NCBI GenBank assembly: GCA_031271815.1
Contig: JAISVA010000035.1
Span: forward strand, 1 to 64,000
Length of the DNA stretch: 64,000 bases
Origin: Prevotellaceae bacterium
Lineage (GTDB): Bacteria > Bacteroidota > Bacteroidia > Bacteroidales > Paludibacteraceae
Reading direction: 5' to 3'
Part shown: piece by piece, positions 42,483-51,358 of the stretch
Position numbering within the stretch: position 1 is the stretch's first letter
Layout of the letters: each line of letters opens with the position of its first letter
The notes under the pieces: generated by a model
The model's database searches: none
What the model was told of the DNA's origin: nothing
What the model saw: the letters and a program-made list of their open reading frames with translations, nothing else
Position numbers and translations under genes: made by a program

Positions 42483-45400
42483 ATGAAAACAAAAAATGCA
42501 TTTTTTCTTATTTTCTTTCTGATTTATTCCTGCTATGGAATATATGCGCAAAATTTCGGAAACGAGCTGTTAACTCACAACAATTTCGGAACAACTACTG
42601 ATGGTGTAACCGGAATAAACAGAGTTGGAGCAGGCTCGACACTCTATCCGGCTTTAACCGGAAACACTGGTACTGTAAATGCAATAAAAAACAACTATTA
42701 TCAACCGCCTACCAGGGCTTTTTATAATTGGGGTGCCACACAGATAAGCAATGTTTCTATCAACCCGACGGTAACCATTGCGCCACCGCTGCCCGCCTCG
42801 CAAACCTCTTATATTTTCGGATTTAATGAAACATGGTTTAGCAGTTACTTTACCTTTGCCACAGACCCCAATGCCGCTACTCCCGTAAACTCCAATATAC
42901 AGATCCCAATGGCTCCCAACAACGGCTATTACGTGATTGCAACTTCCACGCAGGGAATGTACAACGCGCCTACCCTGGCGGCAAACTCGGCTGCATGGGA
43001 TATTGTGTACGACAGATATGAAGTAAATACCGTAAGTCCAAGCAATTATTTCATGATAGTGAACGCGGATGCAGACCCCACGAAGGTTTTTTACAAGCAG
43101 AAAGTATCGGTTAAACCGGGGCATATCTATCGGATGTATGCTGATGTTGCCCGTCTGAATACGGGAGGCACCAATCCGGACGTGGCTTTTATTATTATTC
43201 CTTCCTCAGGCAATGACGCTACCGACGAAACCACATTAAAAAGTATAAATACAACTTCCGCACCAAGCCCTTCAACAGGTCTTATGTTAAAAACAGGCGC
43301 TATGCAAAACGTAGGAATATGGAATACCTATTCTTTTGATTATGTGGCTCCCTGCACAGCAACACCGGCATCTGAAGAAGATATTTGGGTTGCATTCTCC
43401 AATGCTGTTAGCGGAGGTAACGGAAACGACCTGGCATTAGACAATTTAAGTTTGAAAGAAATCCTTCCGCAAATTACGACAACCGTTTTAGAGCCAAGCA
43501 ACGGTTCTTCAGGTGAATGTGCCAAGATTAACCTGAATGCAATAATTGAAATTGACTCGCAAGCTCAAAGTTCTTATTCTGTCGCCTGGTATAAAACAAC
43601 AAATCCGGATGCTCCGAATATAGCAAATGATGAAATACTGCGTGCTTCCAGACCGCTATCATCGTCAACAGACACACTTATTGTTCCGGGCGCAGGCGAT
43701 TACTACTATACACTTTCTACAACCGCTACAGCCGGTTGTCCGGTATACTCTCCCGTGATAACAATTGCCGGTCCGAGCGATATTTGTGCAAAAGAAAACA
43801 TAATCGAAGCAAATTATGATTTAATACAAGTCAATCCGGGGGCAACCGTAACGCACAATATAATAACCGGAATAGGAACAGATAACCTGCCTAATGGCTT
43901 AATACAGGGAGCAGACTGTAATTCGGATACGGCATCTACACACAATTGCCAGCAGGCAAACCTGCAAATCGTAAGTTTTACCATACCAAGTATTGAAGGA
44001 GGAGCAGGAGATTACGGACCGTCGGGCACTTTTACACCCGGAACTCCGATAGTTATTACCAAAACCAGTACAGGACAAACTATCGGCTTACTTACCGTCC
44101 AATCGGACGGCACCGTAACTTTTCAGGAAGCTCCTGATTATAAAGTAGCTACAAATGGCGAATCAATCAGCTTTGACTATACGATTGTGAATAGCCAAAA
44201 CGGAGCTACCTCTTCGGCAGCCTCCTACATTTTTTTGGCAGATTTGGCGTATGATGTGGCAGCTTCCTGCGTGGGGTATCCGATAAGAGTTATTTTTAAA
44301 GCAACCCCTTATACGTCCAACTTTAGATTTAACGACGGCATGCCATACCCGGCTCCGTATGATACTCTTGAAAGTGGAAAAGGTCCGCATACCACCATCG
44401 ATTTTAGTCCGGCATATCCAAAAAATATAAACGATGTACTTGCCACTCGCTATTACCTGGTCAATGCAAATACCAAAGCAGAAATCTCGGACAGAACAAT
44501 TTTAGACAGTATCACAGCAAACGGCTTTTCCGATATTAAAATTTATGCTGCGCGCACAGACACCTCAGCCGACGGCGGCGAGGTAATATTTGAATTTAAA
44601 GCGCACACGCCCGGATTGCTGTGTTTTGAACTGCATAAAAAAGAACCGTATGCAATTCCCAATCCTCAGACAGATCCTATCCGCAGCAAATTTGTCGTGC
44701 AGGTTTGTCCGGGGACAGCCAGCTGGAACGGCGCCGTTTCGAACGTCTGGAAGGAAAACAGCAACTGGTATTCAGAGGGGCTGGGCTCCTATCCTATCTG
44801 GTGTACCGACGTAACCATTCCCGGTCCGGTAAGGACTATTACCGATACAACCAACACTAAAAAAGATGTAGTGTTAGGTAACTTTCCAATAATAAAAGAA
44901 GGCGATGCCTGCCGGGACATTGTATTCGAGTCGGGTGCAAGCGTCGGGCTGATACAAAACCTGACCTACCGCGCCGCTTTTGTGCAATACCAGCCGCCAA
45001 TGATAACCGATACGGCAAATTACACCAATAAATGGACAATGATTACCGTGCCGCTCAAATACGTCTATTCCGCCGATTTCCAACCCGACCCGAGTTGGGG
45101 CGCCAGCGCATTTACGAATATTAAATCCTATATGAGCTATTTTGACGTGGCTTATTCACAAAACAATGCTGCGAATCCTGATGGTATACCGGGTACCTCT
45201 TTCGGCAGTTTTTCCCGTCCGTTTGCCAACTTGAAAGAAAAACTGACAGCCGGCTTCGGCTTTGCATCCAATGTAGTTTTATCCGGCAGTGATACTACTT
45301 TCGTTGGTTCAACAGGAAATTCGTCTTTCTATTTTCCTCGTTATGTGCCTTACGGAAATGCTCAGCCTTTTGATAATGGTCAGGATTCGACCTCAGCGCC

Positions 45401-46805
45401 GAACGAAGTAAACTTTTCGTATCACTGGAAAGATAATGGAGAGTGGATTACCGACGCCACTGCTCCCGCCGACTCACTCAAACCATTTACATTAGGACGG
45501 GGTACGCCGATACAGAAAACGCGCAACTCGACTTGGGACACTTATTTTTACAGTGATTCGGCCATCGTTCAATATACATATCCTTCCAAGTCACAGTTTA
45601 ATCTTACAGATAGCAGTTCGGTTAATTACTTCTCGCCATTTCAAAAAAATCCTTTAGCAGGCGAAGACAGCCGGTTCCGCTTTATTTATGAAGATGCTGC
45701 ATACAACTATGTTAAAGATGCCGGTACATTTACGGTTAAGCTTTCCGGCACCGGCAATACCCGCATCGTGGGCAACCCGCTGATGTCGCACTTGGATTTC
45801 GATAAATTTTCAAAGGAAAATGCGGCAAACGCCTCATCCATTCAGCCTTATTATCGTATTTGGGATGGTACTGTTTTCCATACTTATGGTACCCCCAATG
45901 CTGATGCCTGGAGAGACATAGATACACTTTCGACCGGTACAAACCAAAGTGCAACAAAGTATATACCGCCGATGCAGGCATTTTTTGTAGATGTAACAAA
46001 CAAATTGGCGAATGGAGCTGATCTATCGTTGAATTTTGATACAACCATGTCCACCGCCGTACCTTCGACTTCGGTTGATACGGTAAATATCCGGTTACGC
46101 GCTAAAGGCGTTGGAAACGAAAACCTGCTTCGCCTGCGTTTGAAAATGAAAGGAGTGGAAACAGTTGCGCTCTTAGCTTCTTTACCTGGGGCAACAGACA
46201 GTTACAACGCTAACGAGGATGTTTACAAACTGTTCTCCTACAATAGCGTAACGCCCGAAATTTACACCGTTTCCGACAAAACAGCCATTGAAATCAACGC
46301 AGTAAGCCAGGAAGGCGAGCAAAAGCTCATTCCGCTCGGCGTTAAAACCAGTCAAACCGGACAGCTTGAAATCAGCGTAGAAGGTGCCGGCAACTTTACT
46401 GCGTATCAATATGTCCGGCTCCGCGACGCGCTGGAGAATACGGATTATGACTTGAAAAACCAAACCGCCTTCACGTTCAGCAAAACGGCAGCCGAAAATC
46501 TCGAAGGACGCTTCTACATTCTGCTGAGCAATATGGAAGGTGGCATAGAAACCACGATCGAAAACCCTGCCGGCAACGAGGACGGAGCCATCTCAATCAT
46601 ACGAGAAAATGATGCTGTCCGTGTCTATTCGCCCTTGGTTGCAATTGATGGCTTTGAAGTATATGATGTTTCCGGACGCATACTTTTCAAGGATGTAAAC
46701 ATAAAAGGGTACTCCTATTTATGGAATCCGGGATTGGAACAAGGCGTTTACCTGATCAGAGTCAACGCCGGCAAGGAAAGTAAAGTACAAAAAATCAAAT
46801 GGTAA
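42483..46805 (+). CDS. giant T9SS-sorted secreted protein (about 1440 aa)
   Basis: After a signal peptide (1-23, YGIYAQ) come a carbohydrate-binding/jelly-roll-like N-terminal region (about 25-330, with KQKVSVKPGHIYRMYADVAR and DLALDNLSLKEI), Ig-like and repeat-poor beta segments, a central region with WNGAVSNVWKENSNWYSEG typical of T9SS cargo, and a C-terminal type A sorting domain (about 1360-1440: VAIDGFEVYDVSGRILF, LEQGVYLIRVNAG, KVQKIKW). No catalytic domain is recognisable, so an adhesin or surface-layer role is a guess. The chosen ATG directly precedes the signal peptide; the upstream ATG at 42438 would add 15 residues. A hairpin and a 114-codon gene follow. Confidence 0.85.
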   Translation: MKTKNAFFLIFFLIYSCYGIYAQNFGNELLTHNNFGTTTDGVTGINRVGAGSTLYPALTGNTGTVNAIKNNYYQPPTRAFYNWGATQISNVSINPTVTIAPPLPASQTSYIFGFNETWFSSYFTFATDPNAATPVNSNIQIPMAPNNGYYVIATSTQGMYNAPTLAANSAAWDIVYDRYEVNTVSPSNYFMIVNADADPTKVFYKQKVSVKPGHIYRMYADVARLNTGGTNPDVAFIIIPSSGNDATDETTLKSINTTSAPSPSTGLMLKTGAMQNVGIWNTYSFDYVAPCTATPASEEDIWVAFSNAVSGGNGNDLALDNLSLKEILPQITTTVLEPSNGSSGECAKINLNAIIEIDSQAQSSYSVAWYKTTNPDAPNIANDEILRASRPLSSSTDTLIVPGAGDYYYTLSTTATAGCPVYSPVITIAGPSDICAKENIIEANYDLIQVNPGATVTHNIITGIGTDNLPNGLIQGADCNSDTASTHNCQQANLQIVSFTIPSIEGGAGDYGPSGTFTPGTPIVITKTSTGQTIGLLTVQSDGTVTFQEAPDYKVATNGESISFDYTIVNSQNGATSSAASYIFLADLAYDVAASCVGYPIRVIFKATPYTSNFRFNDGMPYPAPYDTLESGKGPHTTIDFSPAYPKNINDVLATRYYLVNANTKAEISDRTILDSITANGFSDIKIYAARTDTSADGGEVIFEFKAHTPGLLCFELHKKEPYAIPNPQTDPIRSKFVVQVCPGTASWNGAVSNVWKENSNWYSEGLGSYPIWCTDVTIPGPVRTITDTTNTKKDVVLGNFPIIKEGDACRDIVFESGASVGLIQNLTYRAAFVQYQPPMITDTANYTNKWTMITVPLKYVYSADFQPDPSWGASAFTNIKSYMSYFDVAYSQNNAANPDGIPGTSFGSFSRPFANLKEKLTAGFGFASNVVLSGSDTTFVGSTGNSSFYFPRYVPYGNAQPFDNGQDSTSAPNEVNFSYHWKDNGEWITDATAPADSLKPFTLGRGTPIQKTRNSTWDTYFYSDSAIVQYTYPSKSQFNLTDSSSVNYFSPFQKNPLAGEDSRFRFIYEDAAYNYVKDAGTFTVKLSGTGNTRIVGNPLMSHLDFDKFSKENAANASSIQPYYRIWDGTVFHTYGTPNADAWRDIDTLSTGTNQSATKYIPPMQAFFVDVTNKLANGADLSLNFDTTMSTAVPSTSVDTVNIRLRAKGVGNENLLRLRLKMKGVETVALLASLPGATDSYNANEDVYKLFSYNSVTPEIYTVSDKTAIEINAVSQEGEQKLIPLGVKTSQTGQLEISVEGAGNFTAYQYVRLRDALENTDYDLKNQTAFTFSKTAAENLEGRFYILLSNMEGGIETTIENPAGNEDGAISIIRENDAVRVYSPLVAIDGFEVYDVSGRILFKDVNIKGYSYLWNPGLEQGVYLIRVNAGKESKVQKIKW

Positions 46806-46810
46806 AAATT

Positions 46811-46868
46811 ATGAAACCCGCATGAACCGACGTTCAACAAAGAGAATGAAAATTCCTGCGGGTTTCAT
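46811..46868. repeat. 12-bp perfect inverted repeat after the giant T9SS gene
   Basis: ATGAAACCCGCA (46811-46822) pairs with TGCGGGTTTCAT (46857-46868) across a 34-base loop. There is no T tract after it, so it is not a standard terminator; it could slow transcription or protect the upstream mRNA. Confidence 0.7.
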
Positions 46869-46903
46869 ACAACCATAATAATAAAAAATAAAACAGTTAA
46901 CGT

Positions 46904-47248
46904 ATGAAAACGCTAAAATTGATAATTATCGAACTTGTCTGCCTCTTTTCTGCTGCATACGGACAAGAGTATAAACCGCAGATGTTGACGTATGACGATT
47001 GGTTACACATCGACGATACGCAACAGCCTTTCGAGGAAGAATACCAGTTCCAGGCTTTTCAGGAAAGAGCAATTTTGGCAGATTTCCTGGCATACAATTT
47101 AGACGATGAAATGGAATTGGGAGGAGTCACACGGGAAGTTGTCGGGATAGGCGACGGTATACCGTTCCTTTTGCTGCTCTCGTTCGGATTTTGCCTGAAA
47201 CGCTACCGTTTCCTTTCAAAAAATAAGAACGTTTTCGATAAGCAATGA
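46904..47248 (+). CDS. small exported protein with C-terminal anchor-like segment
   Basis: A 114-aa protein of no recognised family. A signal peptide (1-20, AAYGQ) is followed by an acidic middle (DDWLHIDDTQQPFEEEYQFQ), then VGIGDGIPFLLLLSFGFCLKRYRF near the C-terminus: a short hydrophobic stretch after Gly-Asp-Gly and before basic residues. That tripartite end recalls protein-sorting tails of the PEP-CTERM/PID-CTERM kind. It follows the giant T9SS gene by 98 bases on the same strand and may be co-transcribed with it. Confidence 0.6.
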   Translation: MKTLKLIIIELVCLFSAAYGQEYKPQMLTYDDWLHIDDTQQPFEEEYQFQAFQERAILADFLAYNLDDEMELGGVTREVVGIGDGIPFLLLLSFGFCLKRYRFLSKNKNVFDKQ

Positions 47249-47345
47249 GCAGAAGCAAAATTTATTTTGATTATGCCATTGCGAGAAAACGACTAATGAA
47301 ATTGAACAAAAAAACGTAAAGAACCGGATATTCGCCTTTTTATAC

Positions 47346-47353
47346 TAACTTTG
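47346..47353 (+). promoter_or_regulatory. -7 promoter element for the thioesterase/ketosynthase operon
   Basis: TAACTTTG matches TAnnTTTG exactly, 18 bases before the first ATG of the operon. No -33 TTTG at the standard spacing. Confidence 0.5.
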
Positions 47354-47371
47354 CACTTTTAAAAAAATCAA

Positions 47372-47815
47372 ATGAGAATAAAAAAAAGTGAAGAAGTTGT
47401 ATTAATTGACCGTACGGCGATACAGGTTCGTTTCAGTGAGGTTGACTCGATGCGGATTGTCTGGCACGGCGAGTATGTCCGCTATTTTGAAGACGGCAGG
47501 GAATCCTTCGGCAGGCATTTCGGCATTTCGTATATGGATGTATTCAACTCAGGCTATACAATTCCAATGGTAGAGCTCAATTGCCAATACAAATCGCCGC
47601 TGAAAGTGGACGACCGGGCAATTGTAGAGACGCGGTTTATAAACAGCGACGCCGCCAAGATTATTTTCGAATACTCGGTTTTTCGCGAGTCCGACAATAT
47701 GTTAGCCGCTACCGGACGCAGCATGCAGGTTTTCTTAAACAAGGATTTTGAGTTAGAATTGACCAGTCCCGATTTTTTTATTGAATGGAAAAAGCAATGG
47801 AACATAATCGGGTAG
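47372..47815 (+). CDS. hot-dog fold acyl-CoA/acyl-ACP thioesterase (YbgC/FadM-like)
   Basis: A 147-aa 4HBT-family thioesterase that would hydrolyse the thioester of an acyl carrier or CoA. The family motif is RFSEVDSMRIVWHGEYVRYF, with the catalytic Asp in EVDSM and the conserved aromatic-His-x-x-Tyr pattern. The strand NCQYKSPLKVDDRAIVETRF follows. Length is typical. Its last 31 bases overlap the start of the ketosynthase gene, so the two are translationally coupled. In aryl-polyene and flexirubin-type clusters such a thioesterase accompanies the ketosynthases, which suggests it acts on the cassette's product or start unit. Confidence 0.85.
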   Translation: MRIKKSEEVVLIDRTAIQVRFSEVDSMRIVWHGEYVRYFEDGRESFGRHFGISYMDVFNSGYTIPMVELNCQYKSPLKVDDRAIVETRFINSDAAKIIFEYSVFRESDNMLAATGRSMQVFLNKDFELELTSPDFFIEWKKQWNIIG

Positions 47816-49551
47816 TTTACGCAGTAAGCGACAACATTATTTCTTCACTGGGATTTACCACCGGAGAAAATATCGCACATATATTGGAGGCAAAAACCGG
47901 AATTGCTCCCGTCACAAACAAGACCTTATACCCGGAACCTTTCCTCGCCTCGCTGATAGACCGCGAGAAAGCTTCAGCTTTACTCACCACCAATTTTTCA
48001 GGCAACCTTGACGGGTTTCATCCGTTGGAGCAGTTAATGCTGCTTTCATCGGTCGATGCGCTGAAACGTTGCGCGGTTGACCCGGCTTCTCCGCAAACCG
48101 TTTTTATATTTTCCACCACCAAAGGAAACATTGATCTGCTGACAGCCGGCAATGAATTAAATCAGGATGTCGAATTATGGGAAATGGCAAAGCGCATTGC
48201 CGTTTTTTGGGGTTCGCCAACCGATCCGCTGGTTATTTCAAACGCCTGCATTTCGGGCGTACTGGCAGTTGTACTAGCCGAAAGACTGATCAAGTCGGGA
48301 AAGTATGACCATGCCGTTTTGATTGGCGGCGACCTTTCTACCGAATTTGCCGTTTCCGGTTTTCAGTCATTTAAATCCGTCAGCCCCAATCCGTGCAAGC
48401 CTTTCGACAAAGACAGGGACGGCTTGTCGATGGGCGAAGGAATTGCCACGCTGGTACTTTCTTCGGATAAAAAAACAGTAACGGACAGCATCCCGGTGAT
48501 GGTCGCCGGCGGCTCGAGCAGCAATGATGCCAACCACATCTCCGGCCCTTCGCGTACCGGCGACGGACTTTTCTACGCCATAAGAGATGCGCTGGAAGCT
48601 GCCGGAATACCGGCATCAGTCTTAGACTTGATCAATCCGCACGGAACAGCCACTCCGTTCAACGACGAGATGGAATCAAAAGCCATCGGACTGGCCTCCC
48701 TTTCCGGTTGTCCGTTAATGGCGCTGAAGGGTTACATCGGTCACACTCTGGGCGCGGCGGGATTAATCGAATCCATTATCTGCCTCGAATCCATCCGCCG
48801 CCAAACAATCTTTCAGACAAAAGGATTTACCGAAACAGGCGTGCCCGTTCCGGTTAACGTAACAACAGAAATAAAAAAAGGCGACATCCGGAACGTACTC
48901 AAAACCGCTTCCGGCTTTGGAGGATGCAATGCAGCAGTTATCTTTTCTTCCGAAACAGCAGGAATTTCTTACAAGCAAACACCAAAAATCAGGATTTCAA
49001 AAGAATGTTTGATTGAAAACCGGCAAGTGATCATAAATGGAAGCGTGGCATTTGACGGCGCGCAATACGGGGATTTCGCTTCATTTATACGGGCTGCTTT
49101 TAAATCCGTTTCCGATCCCTACATGAAATTTTCAAAAATGGACGACCTCTGCAAATTGGGATTAACGGCGGCTGAATTTTTATTGCAGGGAACTGACATC
49201 ACGGAAAAATACGAACGGCGGGAAATTGCAATGCTGCTTGAAAACCGCTATTCTTCGCTGGATACCGACATCACGCATCAGCGGATAATCAATATAAAAG
49301 ATCCTTATCAACCAAGTCCCGCCGTATTTGTTTATACCTTGGCAAATATCGTGATGGGCGAAATCTGCATCCGCCATAAATTCCAGGGCGAAAACCTGTT
49401 TCTTATTTCTGCGAAAAAGGATGAAAAACAGCTGATGGAACAGGTTGAACTGCTTTTTTCTTCGAGCAAAACGAAGGCTTGTATTGCAGGCTGGGCTGAT
49501 TACCTGAACGGTAAATATGATGCGAAACTGTTTTTAGTAGAAAAAATTTAA
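47785..49551 (+). CDS. beta-ketoacyl synthase with extra C-terminal region (588 aa)
   Basis: A condensing enzyme of the FabF/KAS II class. Its Cys-His-His triad is intact: C155 (ISNACISGVLA), H286 (NPHGTATPFND) and H320 (GYIGHTLGAAG), with K315 also present. The ketosynthase fold ends near residue 390. A further 195 residues follow that contain ketosynthase-like pieces (EKYERREIAMLLENRYSSL, PSPAVFVYTLANIVMGEIC) but no active-site set. Normal KAS enzymes have about 410 residues, so this is a KS joined to a partial, presumably non-catalytic KS-like domain. It starts inside the thioesterase gene and precedes the ACP by 13 bases. An alternative start is Met5 (47797). Confidence 0.85.
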   Translation: MEKAMEHNRVVYAVSDNIISSLGFTTGENIAHILEAKTGIAPVTNKTLYPEPFLASLIDREKASALLTTNFSGNLDGFHPLEQLMLLSSVDALKRCAVDPASPQTVFIFSTTKGNIDLLTAGNELNQDVELWEMAKRIAVFWGSPTDPLVISNACISGVLAVVLAERLIKSGKYDHAVLIGGDLSTEFAVSGFQSFKSVSPNPCKPFDKDRDGLSMGEGIATLVLSSDKKTVTDSIPVMVAGGSSSNDANHISGPSRTGDGLFYAIRDALEAAGIPASVLDLINPHGTATPFNDEMESKAIGLASLSGCPLMALKGYIGHTLGAAGLIESIICLESIRRQTIFQTKGFTETGVPVPVNVTTEIKKGDIRNVLKTASGFGGCNAAVIFSSETAGISYKQTPKIRISKECLIENRQVIINGSVAFDGAQYGDFASFIRAAFKSVSDPYMKFSKMDDLCKLGLTAAEFLLQGTDITEKYERREIAMLLENRYSSLDTDITHQRIINIKDPYQPSPAVFVYTLANIVMGEICIRHKFQGENLFLISAKKDEKQLMEQVELLFSSSKTKACIAGWADYLNGKYDAKLFLVEKI

Positions 49552-49564
49552 TTTTAGATACAAT

Positions 49565-49822
49565 ATGGACGAATTGATACAAAACTTAAAAGAACAACTG
49601 ATCGAAGAGCTTAATCTCGAAGAGGTTACTCCGGAAGATATTGATGCGGACGCTCCATTGTTCGGATCCGAAGGTTTGGGCTTGGATTCAATTGACGCAC
49701 TGGAGATTATCCTCCTTCTCGAAAAACATTACGGAATACGCATTTCCGACCCGAAGGCGGGAAAGGATATTTTTTATTCGGTTAAAACGCTGGCGGAGTT
49801 TATAAACAGTGATAAGCGATAA
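49565..49822 (+). CDS. acyl carrier protein
   Basis: An 85-aa ACP. The phosphopantetheine attachment serine is S42 in GLGLDSIDALEIILLLE. The protein is acidic and four-helix-like as expected, with KAGKDIFYSVKTLAEFI as the last helix. The longer insert SDPKAGKDIFYSV and its position between two ketosynthase genes mark it as a dedicated carrier for this cassette rather than the housekeeping fatty-acid ACP. Its stop lies 4 bases before the next ATG. Confidence 0.92.
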   Translation: MDELIQNLKEQLIEELNLEEVTPEDIDADAPLFGSEGLGLDSIDALEIILLLEKHYGIRISDPKAGKDIFYSVKTLAEFINSDKR

Positions 49823-49826
49823 AGTG

Positions 49827-51020
49827 ATGAGTGATAGAGGAAGTTTTGTTACCGGTATCGGTGTAATTTCAGCCATCGGCAACAATGTGGAGGAGAATTT
49901 TTGCGCATTGAAACAAAAAAAAGCGGGAATTGCTCCGGTTACACTATTTGAAACCAATCATAAAATACCGGTAGCAGAAGTAAAACTGACCAACGAACAA
50001 TTGCAGCTTCGTTTGGGACTTCCGGCAAATAAACGCTATTCACGCGCTACGTTACTGGGAATGATGGCAGTCAAAGAAGCGCTGGCGGACGCTCACCTGT
50101 CTGACTTGAACGGGTTGCGCGTCGGTCTGATTTCTTCTACTTCAGCCGGCGGAATGGATTTGAGCGAAGGCTTTTATAAAGAAAGCCTTGCAAAACCGAA
50201 CGGAGGCAGGCTGCGCGATGTCGCCTCGCACGATTGCGGAGACAGTACCGAAAAAATTGCGAAATATGCAGGCATTACCGGTTTTGTAACTACCATCAGT
50301 ACGGCTTGTTCATCGTCGGCCAATGCAATTATGCTTGGCGATAGAATGTTGCGCCACGGATTGCTGGACGTGGCAGTGGTCGGCGGTACCGATCCGCTTT
50401 GCAAATTTACCGTAAACGGATTCAGCTCGCTGATGATCCTGGATAAGGAGCGTTGCCGTCCGTTTGACGAGTCGCGCACGGGACTTAATCTGGGCGAAGG
50501 CGCCGGATTTCTCGTGCTGCAACGCGAAGATACGCTGAAAAAAAATCCATATTGCCTCGTGAAAGGCTATGCTAATGCCAACGATGCCTACCACCAGACG
50601 GCAACTTCGCCCGACGGCGACGGCCCTTTCTTAGCCATGAGCAAAGCGCTGGAAAAAAGCGGAATAACGCCCGGCGAGGTGGATTACATCAACGTTCACG
50701 GCACCGGAACGGAAAACAATGACCATTCGGAAGGAAAAGCGATAAGACGATTATTTGGAGATAAGGCGCCTAAGTTCAGTTCCACGAAAGTATATACCGG
50801 TCATACATTAGGAGCAGCCGGAAGCATTGAAGCGGTTTATTCGGTTCTATCCATCGCAAACAATGTGATTTTTCCGACATTCAATTTTAAAACGCCTATC
50901 GCGGATTTAAATTTGTCGCCCGAAACGGAATACATTGAAAATGCCGGAGTAAGAACCGTTTTGTCCAACTCTTTCGGATTCGGCGGAAACGTTTCGTCGG
51001 TAGTTTTCGGAAAAAAGTAA
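49827..51020 (+). CDS. beta-ketoacyl synthase (FabF-like)
   Basis: A 397-aa condensing enzyme with a complete triad: C161 (TISTACSSSANA), H291 (INVHGTGTENND) and H326 (VYTGHTLGAAG). It has the normal KAS II size and the usual opening FVTGIGVISAIG. A GTG at 49809 would add six residues and overlap the ACP gene; the ATG 4 bases after the ACP stop is preferred. With the preceding KS, ACP and following chain-length-factor-like gene it forms the elongating core of a type II polyketide or aryl-polyene-type pathway. Confidence 0.92.
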   Translation: MSDRGSFVTGIGVISAIGNNVEENFCALKQKKAGIAPVTLFETNHKIPVAEVKLTNEQLQLRLGLPANKRYSRATLLGMMAVKEALADAHLSDLNGLRVGLISSTSAGGMDLSEGFYKESLAKPNGGRLRDVASHDCGDSTEKIAKYAGITGFVTTISTACSSSANAIMLGDRMLRHGLLDVAVVGGTDPLCKFTVNGFSSLMILDKERCRPFDESRTGLNLGEGAGFLVLQREDTLKKNPYCLVKGYANANDAYHQTATSPDGDGPFLAMSKALEKSGITPGEVDYINVHGTGTENNDHSEGKAIRRLFGDKAPKFSSTKVYTGHTLGAAGSIEAVYSVLSIANNVIFPTFNFKTPIADLNLSPETEYIENAGVRTVLSNSFGFGGNVSSVVFGKK

Positions 51021-51358
51021 ACGAGTAAACAGGAAGTTAACAGTTATTTGTTCGTATCCGTTTACTTAATTCGCATTTACTCATTTACTTAGAAGCTGTT
51101 TGAGTTATTATTTTTTTGCAAAAAGTAATGATAGACAAAAAATCCCGTCAGGGATTCAAGCTCGGTAGAAAAACGCCGCCAACACCCTTGCATTCCGTTA
51201 GGAAAGCGACCAATATACGGGATTCAGGGTTGCATTCCGGAATGCAGGCATCATTCGGATATTTTTTTCTAACAGGAATAAATAATGCACGTTGATTCAC
51301 ATAATTAACTCAAAAAGCCCTTAACTCTCGTTTACTCATCACTCGTTTACTTAAAAAA
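51021..51358. other. 338-base gap within the ketosynthase cassette, built of short palindromes
   Basis: No gene is supported. The left end holds AAGTAAACGAGTAAAC (51015-51030) and its inverted relatives CGTTTACTTA and ATTTACTCATTTACTT (51059-51090). The middle holds hairpin AATCCC-GTCA-GGGATT and the perfect palindrome GCATTCCGGAATGC (51232-51245). The right end repeats CTCGTTTACTCATCACTCG (51331-51349) and ends with TTTACTT. These strings may be mobile-repeat remains; no promoter is evident, so the last gene may still be read from upstream. Confidence 0.6.

Noticed and set aside
46811..46868. Inverted repeat considered as a rho-independent terminator
   Set aside because: The stem is good but the loop is 34 bases and no T tract follows, so it is listed as a repeat only.
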